Source of the DNA: Polaribacter marinus
Lineage (GTDB): Bacteria > Bacteroidota > Bacteroidia > Flavobacteriales > Flavobacteriaceae
Assembly: GCF_022662535.1 (NCBI RefSeq)
Contig: NZ_JAKQYM010000006.1
Location: 1 to 64,000, forward strand
Direction of reading: 5' to 3'
DNA: 64,000 nucleotides
Shown here: piece by piece, positions 24,004 to 35,585 of the stretch
Position numbering within the stretch: the first letter of the stretch is position 1
Layout of the letters: every line of letters begins with the position of its first letter
The notes under the pieces: model-generated
Database searches by the model: none
The model's input: the letters and a program-made list of their open reading frames with translations, nothing else
Told to the model about the DNA's origin: nothing
Program-made: the position numbers and the translations under genes

Positions 24004-26289
24004 ATGAGCGATTCTAGAAAAAGACACGAGGCTTTACTATATCACGCCAAACCAAAACCAGGAAAAATTGAAGTTGTTCCAACTAAAAAATACGCTACTC
24101 AACACGATTTAGGACTAGCATATTCTCCCGGGGTTGCAGAACCTTGTTTAGAAATTGAAAAAGACAAAAACAACGCATATAAATACACTTCAAAAGGAAA
24201 TTTAGTAGCCGTAATATCTAACGGAACAGCTGTTTTAGGCTTAGGAGATATTGGCCCTGATGCTTCTAAACCCGTAATGGAAGGAAAAGCATTGTTATTT
24301 AAAATTTTTGCTGATATTGATGTTTTTGATATTGAAGTTGACGCAACAGATGTAGAGCATTTTATTCAAACCGTAAAAGCTATAGCTCCGACTTTTGGAG
24401 GGATCAATCTTGAAGATATTAAAGCTCCTGAAGCTTTTGAAATTGAAAGACGTTTAAAGGAAGAATTAGACATTCCTGTAATGCACGATGACCAACATGG
24501 AACTGCAATTATTTCTGCTGCCGCATTAAAAAATGCCATCGACATTACAAATAAAGAGATTAATAAGGTAAAAATTGTTGTAAACGGAGCAGGTGCTGCC
24601 GCAATTTCTTGTACACGTTTGTATTTAAAATTAGGTGTAAAAAGAGAAAATGTTGTAATGTGCGACAGTAAAGGGGTAATTAGAAAAGATAGAGATAATC
24701 TTACCTCACAAAAAGCTGAATTTGCAACAGATGTAGACATCAATACTTTAGATGAAGCCATGCATAATGCAGATGTTTTTATCGGCTTATCTAAAGGAAA
24801 TGTAGTTTCTCCAGAAATGCTTTTATCTATGGCAAAAGATCCAATTGTTTTTGCCATGGCAAATCCAGTTGCTGAAATAGAATACGATTTAGCAGTTGCC
24901 ACTAGAAAAGATATAATTATGGCAACAGGAAGATCAGACCATCCTAATCAAGTAAATAATGTACTTGGATTTCCTTTTATTTTTAGAGGTGCTTTAGATG
25001 TTAGAGCAACCAAAATTAATGAAGAAATGAAAATGGCTGCTGTACATGCCTTAGCCGATTTAGCTAAAAAATCAGTGCCAGAGCAAGTAAATATTGTTTA
25101 TGACGAAGTGAGCTTAACATATGGTAGAGAATACATTATTCCAAAACCTTTTGATCCAAGATTAATTTACGAAATTCCACCAGCAATTGCTAAAGCAGCA
25201 ATGGATTCTGGAGTTGCTCTAGAGCCAATCTCTGATTGGAATAAATATCGTGAAGAACTAATGGAACGTTCTGGATCTGGAAGTAAAGAAATTAGACTTC
25301 TACACAACAGAGCAAAAAGCAATAAAAAAAGAATTGTTTTTGCAGAAGCAGATCATTTGGATGTTTTAAAAGCAGCACAAAGGGTTTATGATGAAAGACT
25401 TGGAAACCCTATTTTACTAGGAAGAAAAGAGGTGATCTTAGAATTAAAAGAAGAAATTGGGTTTACAGCTAATGTCCCTATTATAGATCCAAAAACAGAC
25501 GAAGAAGAAGATAGAAGAAGTCGTTTTGGTAAAGCATATTGGAAAACTCGTCAAAGAAAAGGACGTACGCTTTCTGAAGCAACAAAATTAATGAGAGAAC
25601 GTAATTATTTTGCAGCAATGATGGTAAACGAAGGAGAAGCAGATGCTTTAATTACTGGATACTCTAGACCTTACCCTTCTGTAGTAAAACCAATGTTAGA
25701 ACTTATTGAAAAAGACAAAGGAATTACAAAAATTGCAGCTTGTAATTTAATGTTAACCAAACAAGGTCCATTATTTTTATCAGACACCACCATCAATATA
25801 AATCCTTCTGCCAAAGATTTAGTAAAAATCTCTCAGATGACAGCTAAATTGGTGAAAATGTTTGGCATGCAACCCAACACCGCAATGTTATCATTCTCTA
25901 ACTTTGGATCTTCAAATACAGAAACTTCTAAAAAAATTAGTGAAGCCGTTTCTTATATTCATCGTCATTTTCCTAATGCTATTGTAGACGGAGAAATTCA
26001 GGCAGATTTTGCATTAAATCCAGAAATGTTAGCTAAAGAGTTTCCTTTTTCTAAATTAAATGGAAAAAAAGTAAATGTATTAATTTTCCCTAATTTAGAA
26101 TCTGCTAATATTACCTATAAGTTATTAAAACAAGTAGATGGAGCAGAATCTATTGGTCCAGTAGTTTTAGGTTTAAGTAAAGCTGTTCATATTTTACAAT
26201 TGGGTGCAAGTGTAGATGAAATGGTGAATATGGCTGCTTTAGCTGCTGTAGACGCACAAGAAAGAGAAAGAAATAAATTGTTAAATTAG
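24004..26289 (+). CDS. maeB: NADP-dependent malic enzyme with C-terminal phosphotransacetylase-like domain
   Basis: Decarboxylates malate to pyruvate, yielding NADPH. The 761-residue protein is the hybrid MaeB type. The N-terminal malic domain (about 15-160) carries [14 protein letters not shown] and E-G-K-A-L-L-F-K. The NAD(P)-binding domain (165-425) has the nucleotide loop [10 protein letters not shown]. Residues about 430-755 match phosphate acetyltransferase; in MaeB this part has a regulatory, not catalytic, role in studied cases. Own promoter upstream; ruvA follows 18 bases after the stop and is likely cotranscribed. Confidence 0.95.
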   Translation: MSDSRKRHEALLYHAKPKPGKIEVVPTKKYATQHDLGLAYSPGVAEPCLEIEKDKNNAYKYTSKGNLVAVISNGTAVLGLGDIGPDASKPVMEGKALLFKIFADIDVFDIEVDATDVEHFIQTVKAIAPTFGGINLEDIKAPEAFEIERRLKEELDIPVMHDDQHGTAIISAAALKNAIDITNKEINKVKIVVNGAGAAAISCTRLYLKLGVKRENVVMCDSKGVIRKDRDNLTSQKAEFATDVDINTLDEAMHNADVFIGLSKGNVVSPEMLLSMAKDPIVFAMANPVAEIEYDLAVATRKDIIMATGRSDHPNQVNNVLGFPFIFRGALDVRATKINEEMKMAAVHALADLAKKSVPEQVNIVYDEVSLTYGREYIIPKPFDPRLIYEIPPAIAKAAMDSGVALEPISDWNKYREELMERSGSGSKEIRLLHNRAKSNKKRIVFAEADHLDVLKAAQRVYDERLGNPILLGRKEVILELKEEIGFTANVPIIDPKTDEEEDRRSRFGKAYWKTRQRKGRTLSEATKLMRERNYFAAMMVNEGEADALITGYSRPYPSVVKPMLELIEKDKGITKIAACNLMLTKQGPLFLSDTTININPSAKDLVKISQMTAKLVKMFGMQPNTAMLSFSNFGSSNTETSKKISEAVSYIHRHFPNAIVDGEIQADFALNPEMLAKEFPFSKLNGKKVNVLIFPNLESANITYKLLKQVDGAESIGPVVLGLSKAVHILQLGASVDEMVNMAALAAVDAQERERNKLLN

Positions 26290-26307
26290 AATCCCGAAAA
26301 AGAATAT

Positions 26308-26889
26308 ATGATTACACAAATTAGAGGAAGATTAGTAGAGAAAAATCCAACAGAAGTTGTTGTAGATTGCAATGGTGTTGGATATTTACTTCATATTTCT
26401 TTAAACACTTTTTCTAGTTTACCTTCAGAGGAAAATGTAATTTTATATACGCATTTATCTGTTAGAGAGGATGCTCATACACTTTTTGGCTTTATTAATA
26501 AAACAGAAAGAGAGGTCTTTAAATTATTAATTTCCGTTTCTGGTGTTGGACCTAGTATAGCAAGAACAATGTTGTCATCTATGACCTCGGAAGAGATACA
26601 AAATGCAATTGCCGCAGAAAACGTAGCTTTAATTCAATCTGTAAAAGGAATTGGTGTTAAAACTGCCCAAAGAGTAATTGTAGATTTAAAAGATAAAATT
26701 TTAAAAACCTTTGATATCGATGAAGTTTCTGTTTCAGCAAGCAATACAAACAAAGATGAAGCGTTATCTGCTTTAGAAGTTTTAGGGTTTAACAGAAAGC
26801 AAGCGAGCAAGGTTGTATCTTCCGTTTTAAAAGAAAGCCCAGAAGCAACTGTGGAAAAAATAATAAAATTAGCTTTAAAAAACTTATAA
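26308..26889 (+). CDS. ruvA: Holliday junction branch migration protein RuvA
   Basis: A 193-residue DNA-binding tetramer subunit that loads the RuvB motor on Holliday junctions. The N-terminal OB fold (1-63) starts M-I-T-Q-I-R-G-R-L. Two helix-hairpin-helix motifs follow (L-L-I-S-V-S-G-V-G-P and L-I-Q-S-V-K-G-I-G-V-K-T-A). The C-terminal domain (about 145-193) that contacts RuvB has the A-L-E-V-L-G-F-N pattern. It lies between maeB and sprA with gaps of 18 and 4 bases, a gene order seen in many Flavobacteriia. Confidence 0.96.
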   Translation: MITQIRGRLVEKNPTEVVVDCNGVGYLLHISLNTFSSLPSEENVILYTHLSVREDAHTLFGFINKTEREVFKLLISVSGVGPSIARTMLSSMTSEEIQNAIAAENVALIQSVKGIGVKTAQRVIVDLKDKILKTFDIDEVSVSASNTNKDEALSALEVLGFNRKQASKVVSSVLKESPEATVEKIIKLALKNL

Positions 26890-26893
26890 TCAA

Positions 26894-29800
26894 TTGAGTA
26901 GATTATTTAAAAAAATACTTTTATTTGTTCTTTTTACTTTTACAGTAAACTTAATTTCTTACGCGCAAACTACCCAAAGTAACGATTCTACAACTGTAAA
27001 AAAAGACACTACAAAGTTACAATATAGCTTTAAGCATAATCAAAGAGGGGCTTTATTCTTAGACAATTTAGCAAAAAAAGTTGTTGTTTTTGACAAGGCA
27101 CTAAACAAGTATGTAATTGTAGAAAAAATTGGGACTTACCAAATTAAAACACCTATTTATCTAACACCACAAGAATACCAGGCATATCGATTAAAAAGAG
27201 ATATATTAGAGTATTTTAAAGCTAAGGTGAGCGCAACAAACAGTAAGAAAAAAGGTGCTGCTGCAGCTCAAAAAGATTTACTACCAACCTATTATGTAAA
27301 CTCCGATTTTTTCCAATCTATTTTTGGAGGAAATACAGTAAAAGTTACACCGGCAGGTAGCCTAAATTTAAAACTAGGTTTTATCTATCAAAACACAGAT
27401 AACCCACAAATTACCGAAGAAAATAGAAGTAGTTTTACTTTTGATTTTGACCAACAAATAAATGCAAGTATAAAAGCTAAAGTTGGAGAACGATTAGAGT
27501 TTACGGCAAATTATGATACACAAGCTTCGTTTGACTTTCAAAATGTAGTAAAAATAGATTATACACCAACAGAAGATGATATTTTACAAGGAATTGAAGC
27601 AGGTAATGTTTCTATGCCTATTAAAAATTCTTTGATAAACGGTGCGCAAAGTTTATTTGGTGTTAAAACCCAATTAAAATTTGGAAACACTAATGTAACA
27701 GCTGTTTTTTCTCAACAAAATTCAGAAAGCAAAACAGTGGTTTCAGAAGCTGGTGCTTCAATTCAATCTTTTGAATTAAAAACAACAGATTATGACAACG
27801 ATAGGCACTTTTTCTTATCACAGTATTTTATAGACAACTACGCCAACTCACTAAAAAGTTACCCTTTAATCAATAGTCAAATAAACATTACAAGAATAGA
27901 GGTTTGGGTTACCAATAGAAACGCAAATACAGAAGACTTTAGAAGTATTGTTGCGCTTGCAGATCTTGGTGAGTCAGAAAGTAGTGTTTTAGTAAATCAA
28001 ACAGGTTCAGTGCAACCAACAAGTCCTCCTGTAGTTTCTGGTGGAAATTTACCCGCAAACGAATCTAATAATTTATCTGCTTTATTAGCACCCAATAGCG
28101 GAATAAGAGATATTTCTACAGTAGATGCAACTTTGCAGCCTTATATGATGCAACAAGGAACAGATTATTCTGTACTACAAAATGCTAGAAAATTAAATGC
28201 AAATGAATATAAAATAAACGCTCAATTAGGTTTTATTTCTTTAAATAGAAGATTGAATGATGGTGAAGTTTTAGCAGTTGCTTATGAGTATACCGTTGCA
28301 GGAAACATAATGGGTAGCACCAAAAAATCTTTTAAAGTTGGTGAGTTTTCAAATGATGGAATTCAAGCTCCAGAAAACTTAGCTGTAAAGTTACTGCGTT
28401 CAGAAATTTTACAAACAAAAAGAGATGATGGAACGGGTGGAGAAGAATCTTTTCCTACATGGCGATTAATGATGAAAAACGTTTATGCATTAGGTGCTTT
28501 TCCATTAACACAAGATGGTTTTCGTTTTGAAATTCAATACCGAGATGATGCGACCGGAATTGCATCTAACACATTACAAAATGCTAATTCTACCGGAATT
28601 TCTAACCTCCCTTTAATTCAAGTTTTAAAATTAGATCAATTAGATCAAAGTCAGTTTAGAGATCCAGATGGATTTTTTGATTACGTAGAAGGAATTACTG
28701 TAAACTCTGAAAACGGGTTTGTTATTTTTCCAGAACCAGAACCTTTTGGAAATGATTTGATAAAAAATCCTAGTATAACAAATGATGTTGGTTTAGAAAC
28801 ACAATCAGACATAGATGCCTATGTATTTGAAGAACTTTATTTAAATACAAAAACCAACGTAAAAAACAACTATCAAAATAAAGACAAGTATTTCTTAAAA
28901 GGATATTTTAAATCAGAAAATTCAGGAGGAATTCCTATCGGGGCATTTAATGTTCCTAGAGGGTCAGTAAGAGTTACTGCTGGTGGAAGACAACTAGTAG
29001 AAGGGGTAGATTTTGTTGTAGATTATTTAGCAGGTAGAGTACAAATTATTGATCCAGGTTTACAAGCTTCTGGAACACCAATAAGTGTATCAACAGAAAA
29101 TAATGCGGTTTTTAATCAACAAAGAAAAACCTTTATGGGGGTAGATGTTGAGCATAAGTTTTCCGAAAATTTTATTGTAGGAGCCACAATTTTAAATGTA
29201 AACGAAAGACCAATTACACCAAAAGTAAATTTTGGAGCAGAACCAATAGATAATACCATGTTTGGACTAAATATAGATTACTCTACAGAGGTTCCGTATT
29301 TTACCAAATTGGCAAATAAATTACCTTTTGTAGATACAGATGCTCCATCAAATTTATCAGTTAGAGCTGATATGGCATATTTACTTCCAGGAACACCAAG
29401 CGGAATAGATGTAGCAGGTGCTGCAACTTCTTATATTGATGATTTTGAAGCATCACAAATCCCTATAAGTTTGCTTTCTCCTTTAGATTGGCACGAAGCA
29501 AGTACACCAAGATTTTTCCCAGGTTTTAATGGTGATCAAGATGATTTATCATACAATTATAAAAGAGGAAAATTAGCTTGGTATAGCATTGACCAAATTT
29601 TTTACGGTGTTGGTAGTACTCCAAGTAGCATAGATGCTGATGAACTTTCTAGAGCAGAAACAAGACAAATTAACTTTAGAGAGTTATTTCCTAACCTAGA
29701 ATTAGACATTACTCAGAACTCGCTTATAAGAACTTTAGATTTGGCTTATTTCCCAGAAGAAAGGGGTTCGTATAACTTTAATCAAAATGCCAGTATTATA

Positions 29801-32800
29801 GACGGAAGAGTAAAATTACCAAACCCAGAAACAAACTGGGGAGGAATTATGCGTGCTTTAACAACCAATAATTTTGATCAAGCCAATGTAGAGTACATCC
29901 AGTTTTGGGTAATGGATCCTTATGAAAATTATTCGATTACCACAGAAGAAGGTTTACCTCAGGGAATGAACCCTAACAACCCTTCAAATCAAGTAGGAGA
30001 TTTATATATTAATTTAGGTAATGTTTCTGAAGATATTTTAAAAGACAATCGTAAAATGTACGAAAATGGATTGCCAGAACTAGGTGGCAGTCAAAATACA
30101 ATAACTACAAATTGGGGAAAAGTTCCTACAAACCCATCTATTATTTACGCATTTGCAGAAGATGATGCAGCAAGAACAAATCAAGATGTTGGTTTTGATG
30201 GCTTAAATGATGATGAGGAAAAAAGTCTTGCAGGAATTGGTAATTATGCAACTCTATTAGATCCCGCAGCAGATAATTTTCAATTCTTTAGAGGAAGTCA
30301 ATTAGATGCTATAGATGCGTCTATTATTACTAGATATAAAGACTTTAACAACCCTCAAGGAAACTCGCCAACATTAAATCAATCTACAGAGTCTTATCCA
30401 ACATCATCTACAACCTATCCAGATGTAGAAGACATCAACAAAGACCAAACAATGAATACCGTAGAAAGTTATTACGAGTATAAAGTTTCTATGAATAAAG
30501 CAGATTTGGTAAAAGGCCAAAACTTTATTGTTGATGAAAAAACGACCACTGTAACACTTGAAAACGGAAGTCAACAACAAACAAAATGGTATCAATTTAG
30601 AGTTCCTGTTAGAAGTGGAACACCTATAAACGGAATTTCTGATTTTAATAGCATTCGTTTTATCAGAATGTTTTTAACTAATTTTAAAATGCCTGTAGTA
30701 GTTAGGTTTGGAGAATTAGATTTAGTTCGTGGAGATTGGAGACGTTATGTAAAAACTTTAGATCCTACTATAACACCAGAAATAGATTTAACACAAACAG
30801 AATTAGAAAACTTTGAAGTAGGTGTTGTTAGTATAGAAGAAAATGAAGGGAGTTATATACAACCACCTGGAATAGAAAGAGAGCGTTTACAAGGAAGTAC
30901 AACAGTACAATTACAAAATGAACAATCTTTAACTTTAAAAGTAAAAAACTTATCACCTGATAAAATTAGAGCTGTTTACAAAAATATTAGTGTAGATTTA
31001 AGACGATTTAAAAACTTAAAAATGTTTATGCATTTGCAAGAAAACCAAGGTGGTGGTGTTTTAAATGATAATGATTTTTCTGCAATTATAAGATTAGGGA
31101 CAGATTTAGATGAAAATTTTTATCAAATAGAAATCCCTCTAAAAGTTTCTACAAGTAGTACTACTGCTTTAGATATTTGGCCAGAAGCAAACAACCTAGA
31201 TGCTTTTTTAGAAACATTTGGAAAAGTAAAATTAGAAAGAGATGCTATTGGAGCACCCATAAATAACATTTATACTTCAACAACTCAAGATGCAAACCTA
31301 CCCTACACAATAAGTGTAAAAGGGAGTCCTACATTAGCAGAATTAAAAACCATTATGTTAGGAGTAAAAAACACTAGTACTTCGCCAAAAAGTGGAGAAA
31401 TTTGGTTTAATGAATTACGTTCTGCAGGTTTTGATAATAAAGGGGGTTGGGCTGCCGTTGTAAATGCAGATGCAAATTTTGCTGATATTGCCAATATTTC
31501 TCTCTCTGGTAGAATGCAAACTGTTGGTTTTGGAAATGTAGAAGATAGGGTTGGTCAGCGAAGTTTAGACGAAACCAAACAATATGATGTAGCTACAAGC
31601 ATCAACTTAGGAAAAGTATTAACTCCTAAAAAATGGGGAATTCAATTGCCTATGAGTTATAGTATTGGAGAAACTTTTATCGATCCAAAATTTGATCCTC
31701 AATATCAAGATGTTAAATTAGAGGATGCTCTAGATCAAAACCCTAATAGCGAATTTTCTAGAGACTATACCAAACGAACAAGTATTAGCTTTAATAATGT
31801 AAAAAAGAACAGAAATCCAAACTCTACTAAAAAACCAAAATTTTATGATGTAGAAAACGTATCTGTTTCTTATGCTCATAATAAAGAGTTTCATCGAGAT
31901 TATAATATTAAAAAGTATATTAATGAAAACGTTACAGCCTCTGCAACCTATAACTTTTCTTTTAATTCAGAATTCATAGAACCTTTTAAGAATTCTAAAA
32001 AACTAAAAAATAAATATTGGAAATTAATTAAAGATTTCAACTTTAATCCGATACCTAAAACATTAGCTATTAACTCTAGAATTAATAGAAGTTATAACGA
32101 ACAACAATCTAGAAATTTAGTTGCAGGACTATCACCTCAACCAGAATTAAAACAACGTAGATTTTTATTTGATTGGGATTACACAATTGGTTTCGATTTA
32201 ACCAAATCACTTCAATTAAACTTTAACGCCACCAATAGTCATATTTACGATGCATTTGATAGCGGAGAGGAATTGGAAGTTTTTGATAATTTCTTTAATA
32301 CAGGAAGACCAAATCAATACCATCAAAAACTTAATACAACCTATAAATTACCTATCGATAAACTTCCTTATTTAAATTTTATAAAAGCAGATTATGCTTA
32401 TACAGCAGATTTTGATTGGCAAGTATCTTCACAAGACCAAACGGTTGTAGAACAAATTGGAAATGTTATTCAGAATTCTAATACACACAATATAAATACA
32501 ACTATTTCTTTTGATAAATTCTATAAAAGTTTAGGATTAGAAAAATTATTACTTACAAAATCAAAACGAAAAGCAGCTAAAAAATTAAAAGGACCTAGCT
32601 TACCAAGAGCTCCTAGGAAAGTTAATACGAAAACAAAATTATCACTAGGGAAAAAAATATTAAAAGGTGTTTATGATGTTGTAACTTCCGTTAAACAAGG
32701 TAAAATAAGTTATTCAGAAAACAACGGCCAGTTCTTACCTGGATATACTGAAGATATTGGTTTCTTAGGAGGCTCACCAACAGCATTCGCTTTTGGTAGT

Positions 32801-33994
32801 CAAGTAGATATTAGAAACAAAGCCTTAGAAAACGGTTGGTTAATAAACCCAAGAGACCCAATAAACAGTGAGTACTATAACAAAACATATAGTAAAACTC
32901 ACTACAACAAACTAGATTATACATTTACTGTAAAACCTTTTAAAGATTTAAATATTGATATAAGAGGAAATAAAATTAAAACAAGTGACTTACAGCAACA
33001 ATTAGACATCATTGATGATGGCACACCAAATGGTGCAATAGATTATGGTATAGATCCTTTTAAAACAGGAAACTTTAGCACCAGTTATTCTATGATTTCT
33101 ACTTCTTTTTCTGATGGAGACGAGTTGTTTCAAAAAATGAAAGATTACAGAAGTATTATTTCTAATAGATTAGCAACAGAAAACTCAGTACCAGTTTCTG
33201 GTTTTGGAGAAAACAGCCAACAAGTTTTATTACCGGCATTTCTAGCCGCATATTCTGGTAGTAATCCAAATAAAGTAAGTACTGGTTTATTTAAAAATAT
33301 CCCTATTCCAAACTGGACTTTACGCTATAATGGATTAATGAAGTTTAAATTTTTCAAAAAGAACTTCAGTAACTTTGTTGTCTCACACGGATATAGATCA
33401 TCTTATACTGTATCTAGTTTTACTAATAATTTGCAGCACGATACAAATAACCCGTTTTCAACAACAAATGTAGCAGGTAATTATGAACCAGAATTATTAG
33501 TTTCTGCCGTTACTTTAGTAGATGAATTTTCTCCTTTAATAAAAGTAGATTTTAAAATGAAAAGTAGTTTTTCTTTTAGAGGAGAAATTAAAAGAGACAG
33601 AACTCTTACAATGAATTTTAACAATAGTACACTAACAGATATTAAAGGAACAGAATATGTTTTTGGTTTAGGCTATGTGTTTAAAGATGTAAAAATGAAC
33701 ACCCGTTTTACCGGAAAAAAACAAACTTTAAAGGGAGATATTAACTTAAGAGCAGATGTTTCTTTAAGAGACAACCTTACACAAATTAGATATGTAGATG
33801 AAGATAATAACCAAATTAGTGGTGGTCAAAAATTATTTTCTATAAAATTTACAGCAGATTATAGATTAAATAGTAATTTAACCGCGTCGTTTTATTACAA
33901 TCATCAAACGTCTAAATATGCTATTTCTACCACGTTCCCAAGACAATCAATAAATGGTGGATTTAACATAGTTTACAATTTAGGAGGAAATTAA
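26894..33994 (+). CDS. sprA: SprA/Sov, outer-membrane translocon of the type IX secretion system
   Basis: A 2366-residue outer-membrane protein; SprA forms a very large beta-barrel through which T9SS cargo crosses the outer membrane. The start codon is TTG at 26894, four bases after the ruvA stop; it leads directly into a good signal peptide (MSRLFKKILLFVLFTFTV, cleaved after S-Y-A-Q at 25), and no closer ATG gives one. Length matches the family. Barrel-type motifs such as T-P-A-G-S-L-N-L-K-L-G-F recur, and the protein ends with alternating strand patterns to the last residue. It would serve the three CTD-bearing proteins in this window. gcvH follows 25 bases downstream. Confidence 0.95.
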   Translation: MSRLFKKILLFVLFTFTVNLISYAQTTQSNDSTTVKKDTTKLQYSFKHNQRGALFLDNLAKKVVVFDKALNKYVIVEKIGTYQIKTPIYLTPQEYQAYRLKRDILEYFKAKVSATNSKKKGAAAAQKDLLPTYYVNSDFFQSIFGGNTVKVTPAGSLNLKLGFIYQNTDNPQITEENRSSFTFDFDQQINASIKAKVGERLEFTANYDTQASFDFQNVVKIDYTPTEDDILQGIEAGNVSMPIKNSLINGAQSLFGVKTQLKFGNTNVTAVFSQQNSESKTVVSEAGASIQSFELKTTDYDNDRHFFLSQYFIDNYANSLKSYPLINSQINITRIEVWVTNRNANTEDFRSIVALADLGESESSVLVNQTGSVQPTSPPVVSGGNLPANESNNLSALLAPNSGIRDISTVDATLQPYMMQQGTDYSVLQNARKLNANEYKINAQLGFISLNRRLNDGEVLAVAYEYTVAGNIMGSTKKSFKVGEFSNDGIQAPENLAVKLLRSEILQTKRDDGTGGEESFPTWRLMMKNVYALGAFPLTQDGFRFEIQYRDDATGIASNTLQNANSTGISNLPLIQVLKLDQLDQSQFRDPDGFFDYVEGITVNSENGFVIFPEPEPFGNDLIKNPSITNDVGLETQSDIDAYVFEELYLNTKTNVKNNYQNKDKYFLKGYFKSENSGGIPIGAFNVPRGSVRVTAGGRQLVEGVDFVVDYLAGRVQIIDPGLQASGTPISVSTENNAVFNQQRKTFMGVDVEHKFSENFIVGATILNVNERPITPKVNFGAEPIDNTMFGLNIDYSTEVPYFTKLANKLPFVDTDAPSNLSVRADMAYLLPGTPSGIDVAGAATSYIDDFEASQIPISLLSPLDWHEASTPRFFPGFNGDQDDLSYNYKRGKLAWYSIDQIFYGVGSTPSSIDADELSRAETRQINFRELFPNLELDITQNSLIRTLDLAYFPEERGSYNFNQNASIIDGRVKLPNPETNWGGIMRALTTNNFDQANVEYIQFWVMDPYENYSITTEEGLPQGMNPNNPSNQVGDLYINLGNVSEDILKDNRKMYENGLPELGGSQNTITTNWGKVPTNPSIIYAFAEDDAARTNQDVGFDGLNDDEEKSLAGIGNYATLLDPAADNFQFFRGSQLDAIDASIITRYKDFNNPQGNSPTLNQSTESYPTSSTTYPDVEDINKDQTMNTVESYYEYKVSMNKADLVKGQNFIVDEKTTTVTLENGSQQQTKWYQFRVPVRSGTPINGISDFNSIRFIRMFLTNFKMPVVVRFGELDLVRGDWRRYVKTLDPTITPEIDLTQTELENFEVGVVSIEENEGSYIQPPGIERERLQGSTTVQLQNEQSLTLKVKNLSPDKIRAVYKNISVDLRRFKNLKMFMHLQENQGGGVLNDNDFSAIIRLGTDLDENFYQIEIPLKVSTSSTTALDIWPEANNLDAFLETFGKVKLERDAIGAPINNIYTSTTQDANLPYTISVKGSPTLAELKTIMLGVKNTSTSPKSGEIWFNELRSAGFDNKGGWAAVVNADANFADIANISLSGRMQTVGFGNVEDRVGQRSLDETKQYDVATSINLGKVLTPKKWGIQLPMSYSIGETFIDPKFDPQYQDVKLEDALDQNPNSEFSRDYTKRTSISFNNVKKNRNPNSTKKPKFYDVENVSVSYAHNKEFHRDYNIKKYINENVTASATYNFSFNSEFIEPFKNSKKLKNKYWKLIKDFNFNPIPKTLAINSRINRSYNEQQSRNLVAGLSPQPELKQRRFLFDWDYTIGFDLTKSLQLNFNATNSHIYDAFDSGEELEVFDNFFNTGRPNQYHQKLNTTYKLPIDKLPYLNFIKADYAYTADFDWQVSSQDQTVVEQIGNVIQNSNTHNINTTISFDKFYKSLGLEKLLLTKSKRKAAKKLKGPSLPRAPRKVNTKTKLSLGKKILKGVYDVVTSVKQGKISYSENNGQFLPGYTEDIGFLGGSPTAFAFGSQVDIRNKALENGWLINPRDPINSEYYNKTYSKTHYNKLDYTFTVKPFKDLNIDIRGNKIKTSDLQQQLDIIDDGTPNGAIDYGIDPFKTGNFSTSYSMISTSFSDGDELFQKMKDYRSIISNRLATENSVPVSGFGENSQQVLLPAFLAAYSGSNPNKVSTGLFKNIPIPNWTLRYNGLMKFKFFKKNFSNFVVSHGYRSSYTVSSFTNNLQHDTNNPFSTTNVAGNYEPELLVSAVTLVDEFSPLIKVDFKMKSSFSFRGEIKRDRTLTMNFNNSTLTDIKGTEYVFGLGYVFKDVKMNTRFTGKKQTLKGDINLRADVSLRDNLTQIRYVDEDNNQISGGQKLFSIKFTADYRLNSNLTASFYYNHQTSKYAISTTFPRQSINGGFNIVYNLGGN

Positions 33995-34019
33995 AAATAA
34001 CACATAAAATTATTAAAAA

Positions 34020-34400
34020 ATGAACATTCCATCAAATTTAAAATACACGAAAGATCACGAGTGGGTTAAAGTTGAAGACAACGTTGCTACTGTAGGAATT
34101 ACAGATTTTGCACAAGGTGAATTAGGAGACATCGTATATGTAGATGTAGATACTCTTGATGACACGGTAGAAGAAGGAGAAGTTTTTGGTTCTGTAGAAG
34201 CTGTAAAAACAGTTTCAGATTTATTTATGCCTTTAACAGGAGAGGTAACAGAATTTAACGAAGAGCTAGAAGATGAACCAGAATTAGTAAATACAGATCC
34301 TTATGGAAAAGGATGGATGATTAAAATAGCTATTTCGGATAGCTCACAAATAGACGGTTTATTAGATGCTGAAGCATATCAAAACCTTATTAAAGGGTAA
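34020..34400 (+). CDS. gcvH: Glycine cleavage system H protein
   Basis: A 126-residue lipoyl carrier that shuttles the aminomethyl group between the P, T and L proteins. The lipoylated Lys is K63 in [12 protein letters not shown]. The start [12 protein letters not shown] is the standard family N-terminus. The gene lies 25 bases after sprA and its 3' end overlaps the VanZ-like gene by 35 bases. No other gcv gene is in the window. Confidence 0.96.
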   Translation: MNIPSNLKYTKDHEWVKVEDNVATVGITDFAQGELGDIVYVDVDTLDDTVEEGEVFGSVEAVKTVSDLFMPLTGEVTEFNEELEDEPELVNTDPYGKGWMIKIAISDSSQIDGLLDAEAYQNLIKG

Positions 34401-34743
34401 TATCTTCTTAATAGCAATTCTTATTACCATTAGTATTGCTTATTTAAGCTTAATGAAAATGCCCCAATATCAACCTACAATTAGTAATCTTGATAAATGG
34501 GAACATAGTTTTGCGTACTTTACTCTAAGTATTTCTTGGTTATTTGTATTTTACAAAAAACCACAAAAAAAATACCTTATTGTTTTGGTATGTATTATTT
34601 ATGGCATAATTATTGAAATACTACAACAAACATTAACAGATTATAGAACAGGAGATTATTTAGATGTTTTAGCAAACTCATCTGGTGTACTCTTAGGATT
34701 ATTGATTTTTAATCAAATTTTGAAAAAAAATCAACTTAATTAA
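34366..34743 (+). CDS. VanZ-like family membrane protein
   Basis: A 125-residue protein with four hydrophobic helices (about 14-29, 45-62, 68-87 and 102-118). Family signs are [12 protein letters not shown] near 42-53, and [24 protein letters not shown], the typical VanZ acidic signature. The start at 34366 overlaps gcvH by 35 bases; no internal ATG gives a complete first helix. VanZ itself gives low-level teicoplanin resistance, but the family is broad and no resistance role is claimed here. Confidence 0.82.
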   Translation: MLKHIKTLLKGNIFLIAILITISIAYLSLMKMPQYQPTISNLDKWEHSFAYFTLSISWLFVFYKKPQKKYLIVLVCIIYGIIIEILQQTLTDYRTGDYLDVLANSSGVLLGLLIFNQILKKNQLN

Positions 34744-34807
34744 CAATAAGACTTGTGTATAACACAATAATTTAATTAAATTAGCGAACTATTAAAAACT
34801 CTTTACA

Positions 34808-35527
34808 ATGGAAATAAAGAAAAATCCAAAATCTAACTTAGAAAACTATAGTAAGATTTTTATGCAAATTGGCCTAGTTTTGGCGTTATTTGTTACTTAT
34901 GCTGCAATCGAAAAGAAAACCTATGATAGAACATACGGAGATCTTGGAACAGTAAACATGAATGCAGAAATGGAAGAAGACATTCCAATTACAGAAAGAG
35001 TAGAACCTGTAAAACCTAAAACACCACCACCACCAGCTCCAGAAAAAATTGAAATTGTTGAAGATGAAAAGGAGATTGAAGAGACTGTAATAGAATCTAC
35101 AGAAACAGATGAAACTGTAGCGGTAGAAGTTGAGGAAATTGAAGAGGTTGAAGAAGTTGAAGAGGTTATAGAAGACGTAAGTTTTATGATTATTGAAGAC
35201 GTACCTGTTTTTCCTGGATGTAAAGGAAATAAAGCAGAATTAAAAAAATGCTTTAGTAAAATGATTCAAAAACACTTCTTAAGAAAATTCGATGCAGAAT
35301 TACCAAACGAATTAGGTTTATCTTCTGGTAAGAAAAAAGTTTACATCGGTTTTAAAATTGATAAAAACGGAAATGTTGTAAACATTAATGCTAGAGCACC
35401 TCACCCAAAAATTAAAAGTGAAGTTATTAAAGTAATGAAACAATTACCTAAAATGAAACCTGGTAAACAAAGAGGTAAACCAGTAGGTGTAAAATACAGC
35501 ATTCCTTTTACTCTTATTGTAGAATAA
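34808..35527 (+). CDS. tonB: TonB family energy transducer (first copy)
   Basis: A 239-residue inner-membrane-anchored protein. TM helix about 18-34; then a Pro-rich piece (V-K-P-K-T-P-P-P-P-A-P near 68-78) and a long Glu/Val-rich stretch (80-125) to span the periplasm; then a TonB C-terminal domain from about 128. That domain contains a distinctive pair of Cys in F-P-G-C-K-G and K-K-C-F, also found in the second tonB and in the barrel protein at 45297-47363. It would transmit proton-motive force to outer-membrane receptors. No exbB or exbD adjoins. A strong terminator follows. Confidence 0.9.
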   Translation: MEIKKNPKSNLENYSKIFMQIGLVLALFVTYAAIEKKTYDRTYGDLGTVNMNAEMEEDIPITERVEPVKPKTPPPPAPEKIEIVEDEKEIEETVIESTETDETVAVEVEEIEEVEEVEEVIEDVSFMIIEDVPVFPGCKGNKAELKKCFSKMIQKHFLRKFDAELPNELGLSSGKKKVYIGFKIDKNGNVVNINARAPHPKIKSEVIKVMKQLPKMKPGKQRGKPVGVKYSIPFTLIVE

Positions 35528-35546
35528 TTACAATAACATATAAAAT

Positions 35547-35585
35547 AAAAAACCGATTAGAATTAAAATTCTAATCGGTTTTTTT
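35547..35585 (+). terminator. Terminator of tonB (first copy)
   Basis: Arms aaccgattagaatt and attctaatcggtt around 3 bases, followed by seven T. Confidence 0.9.

Noticed and set aside
24366-24902. Minus-strand open frame opposite maeB
   Set aside because: Composition follows the codons of maeB; no family match and no room for a promoter.
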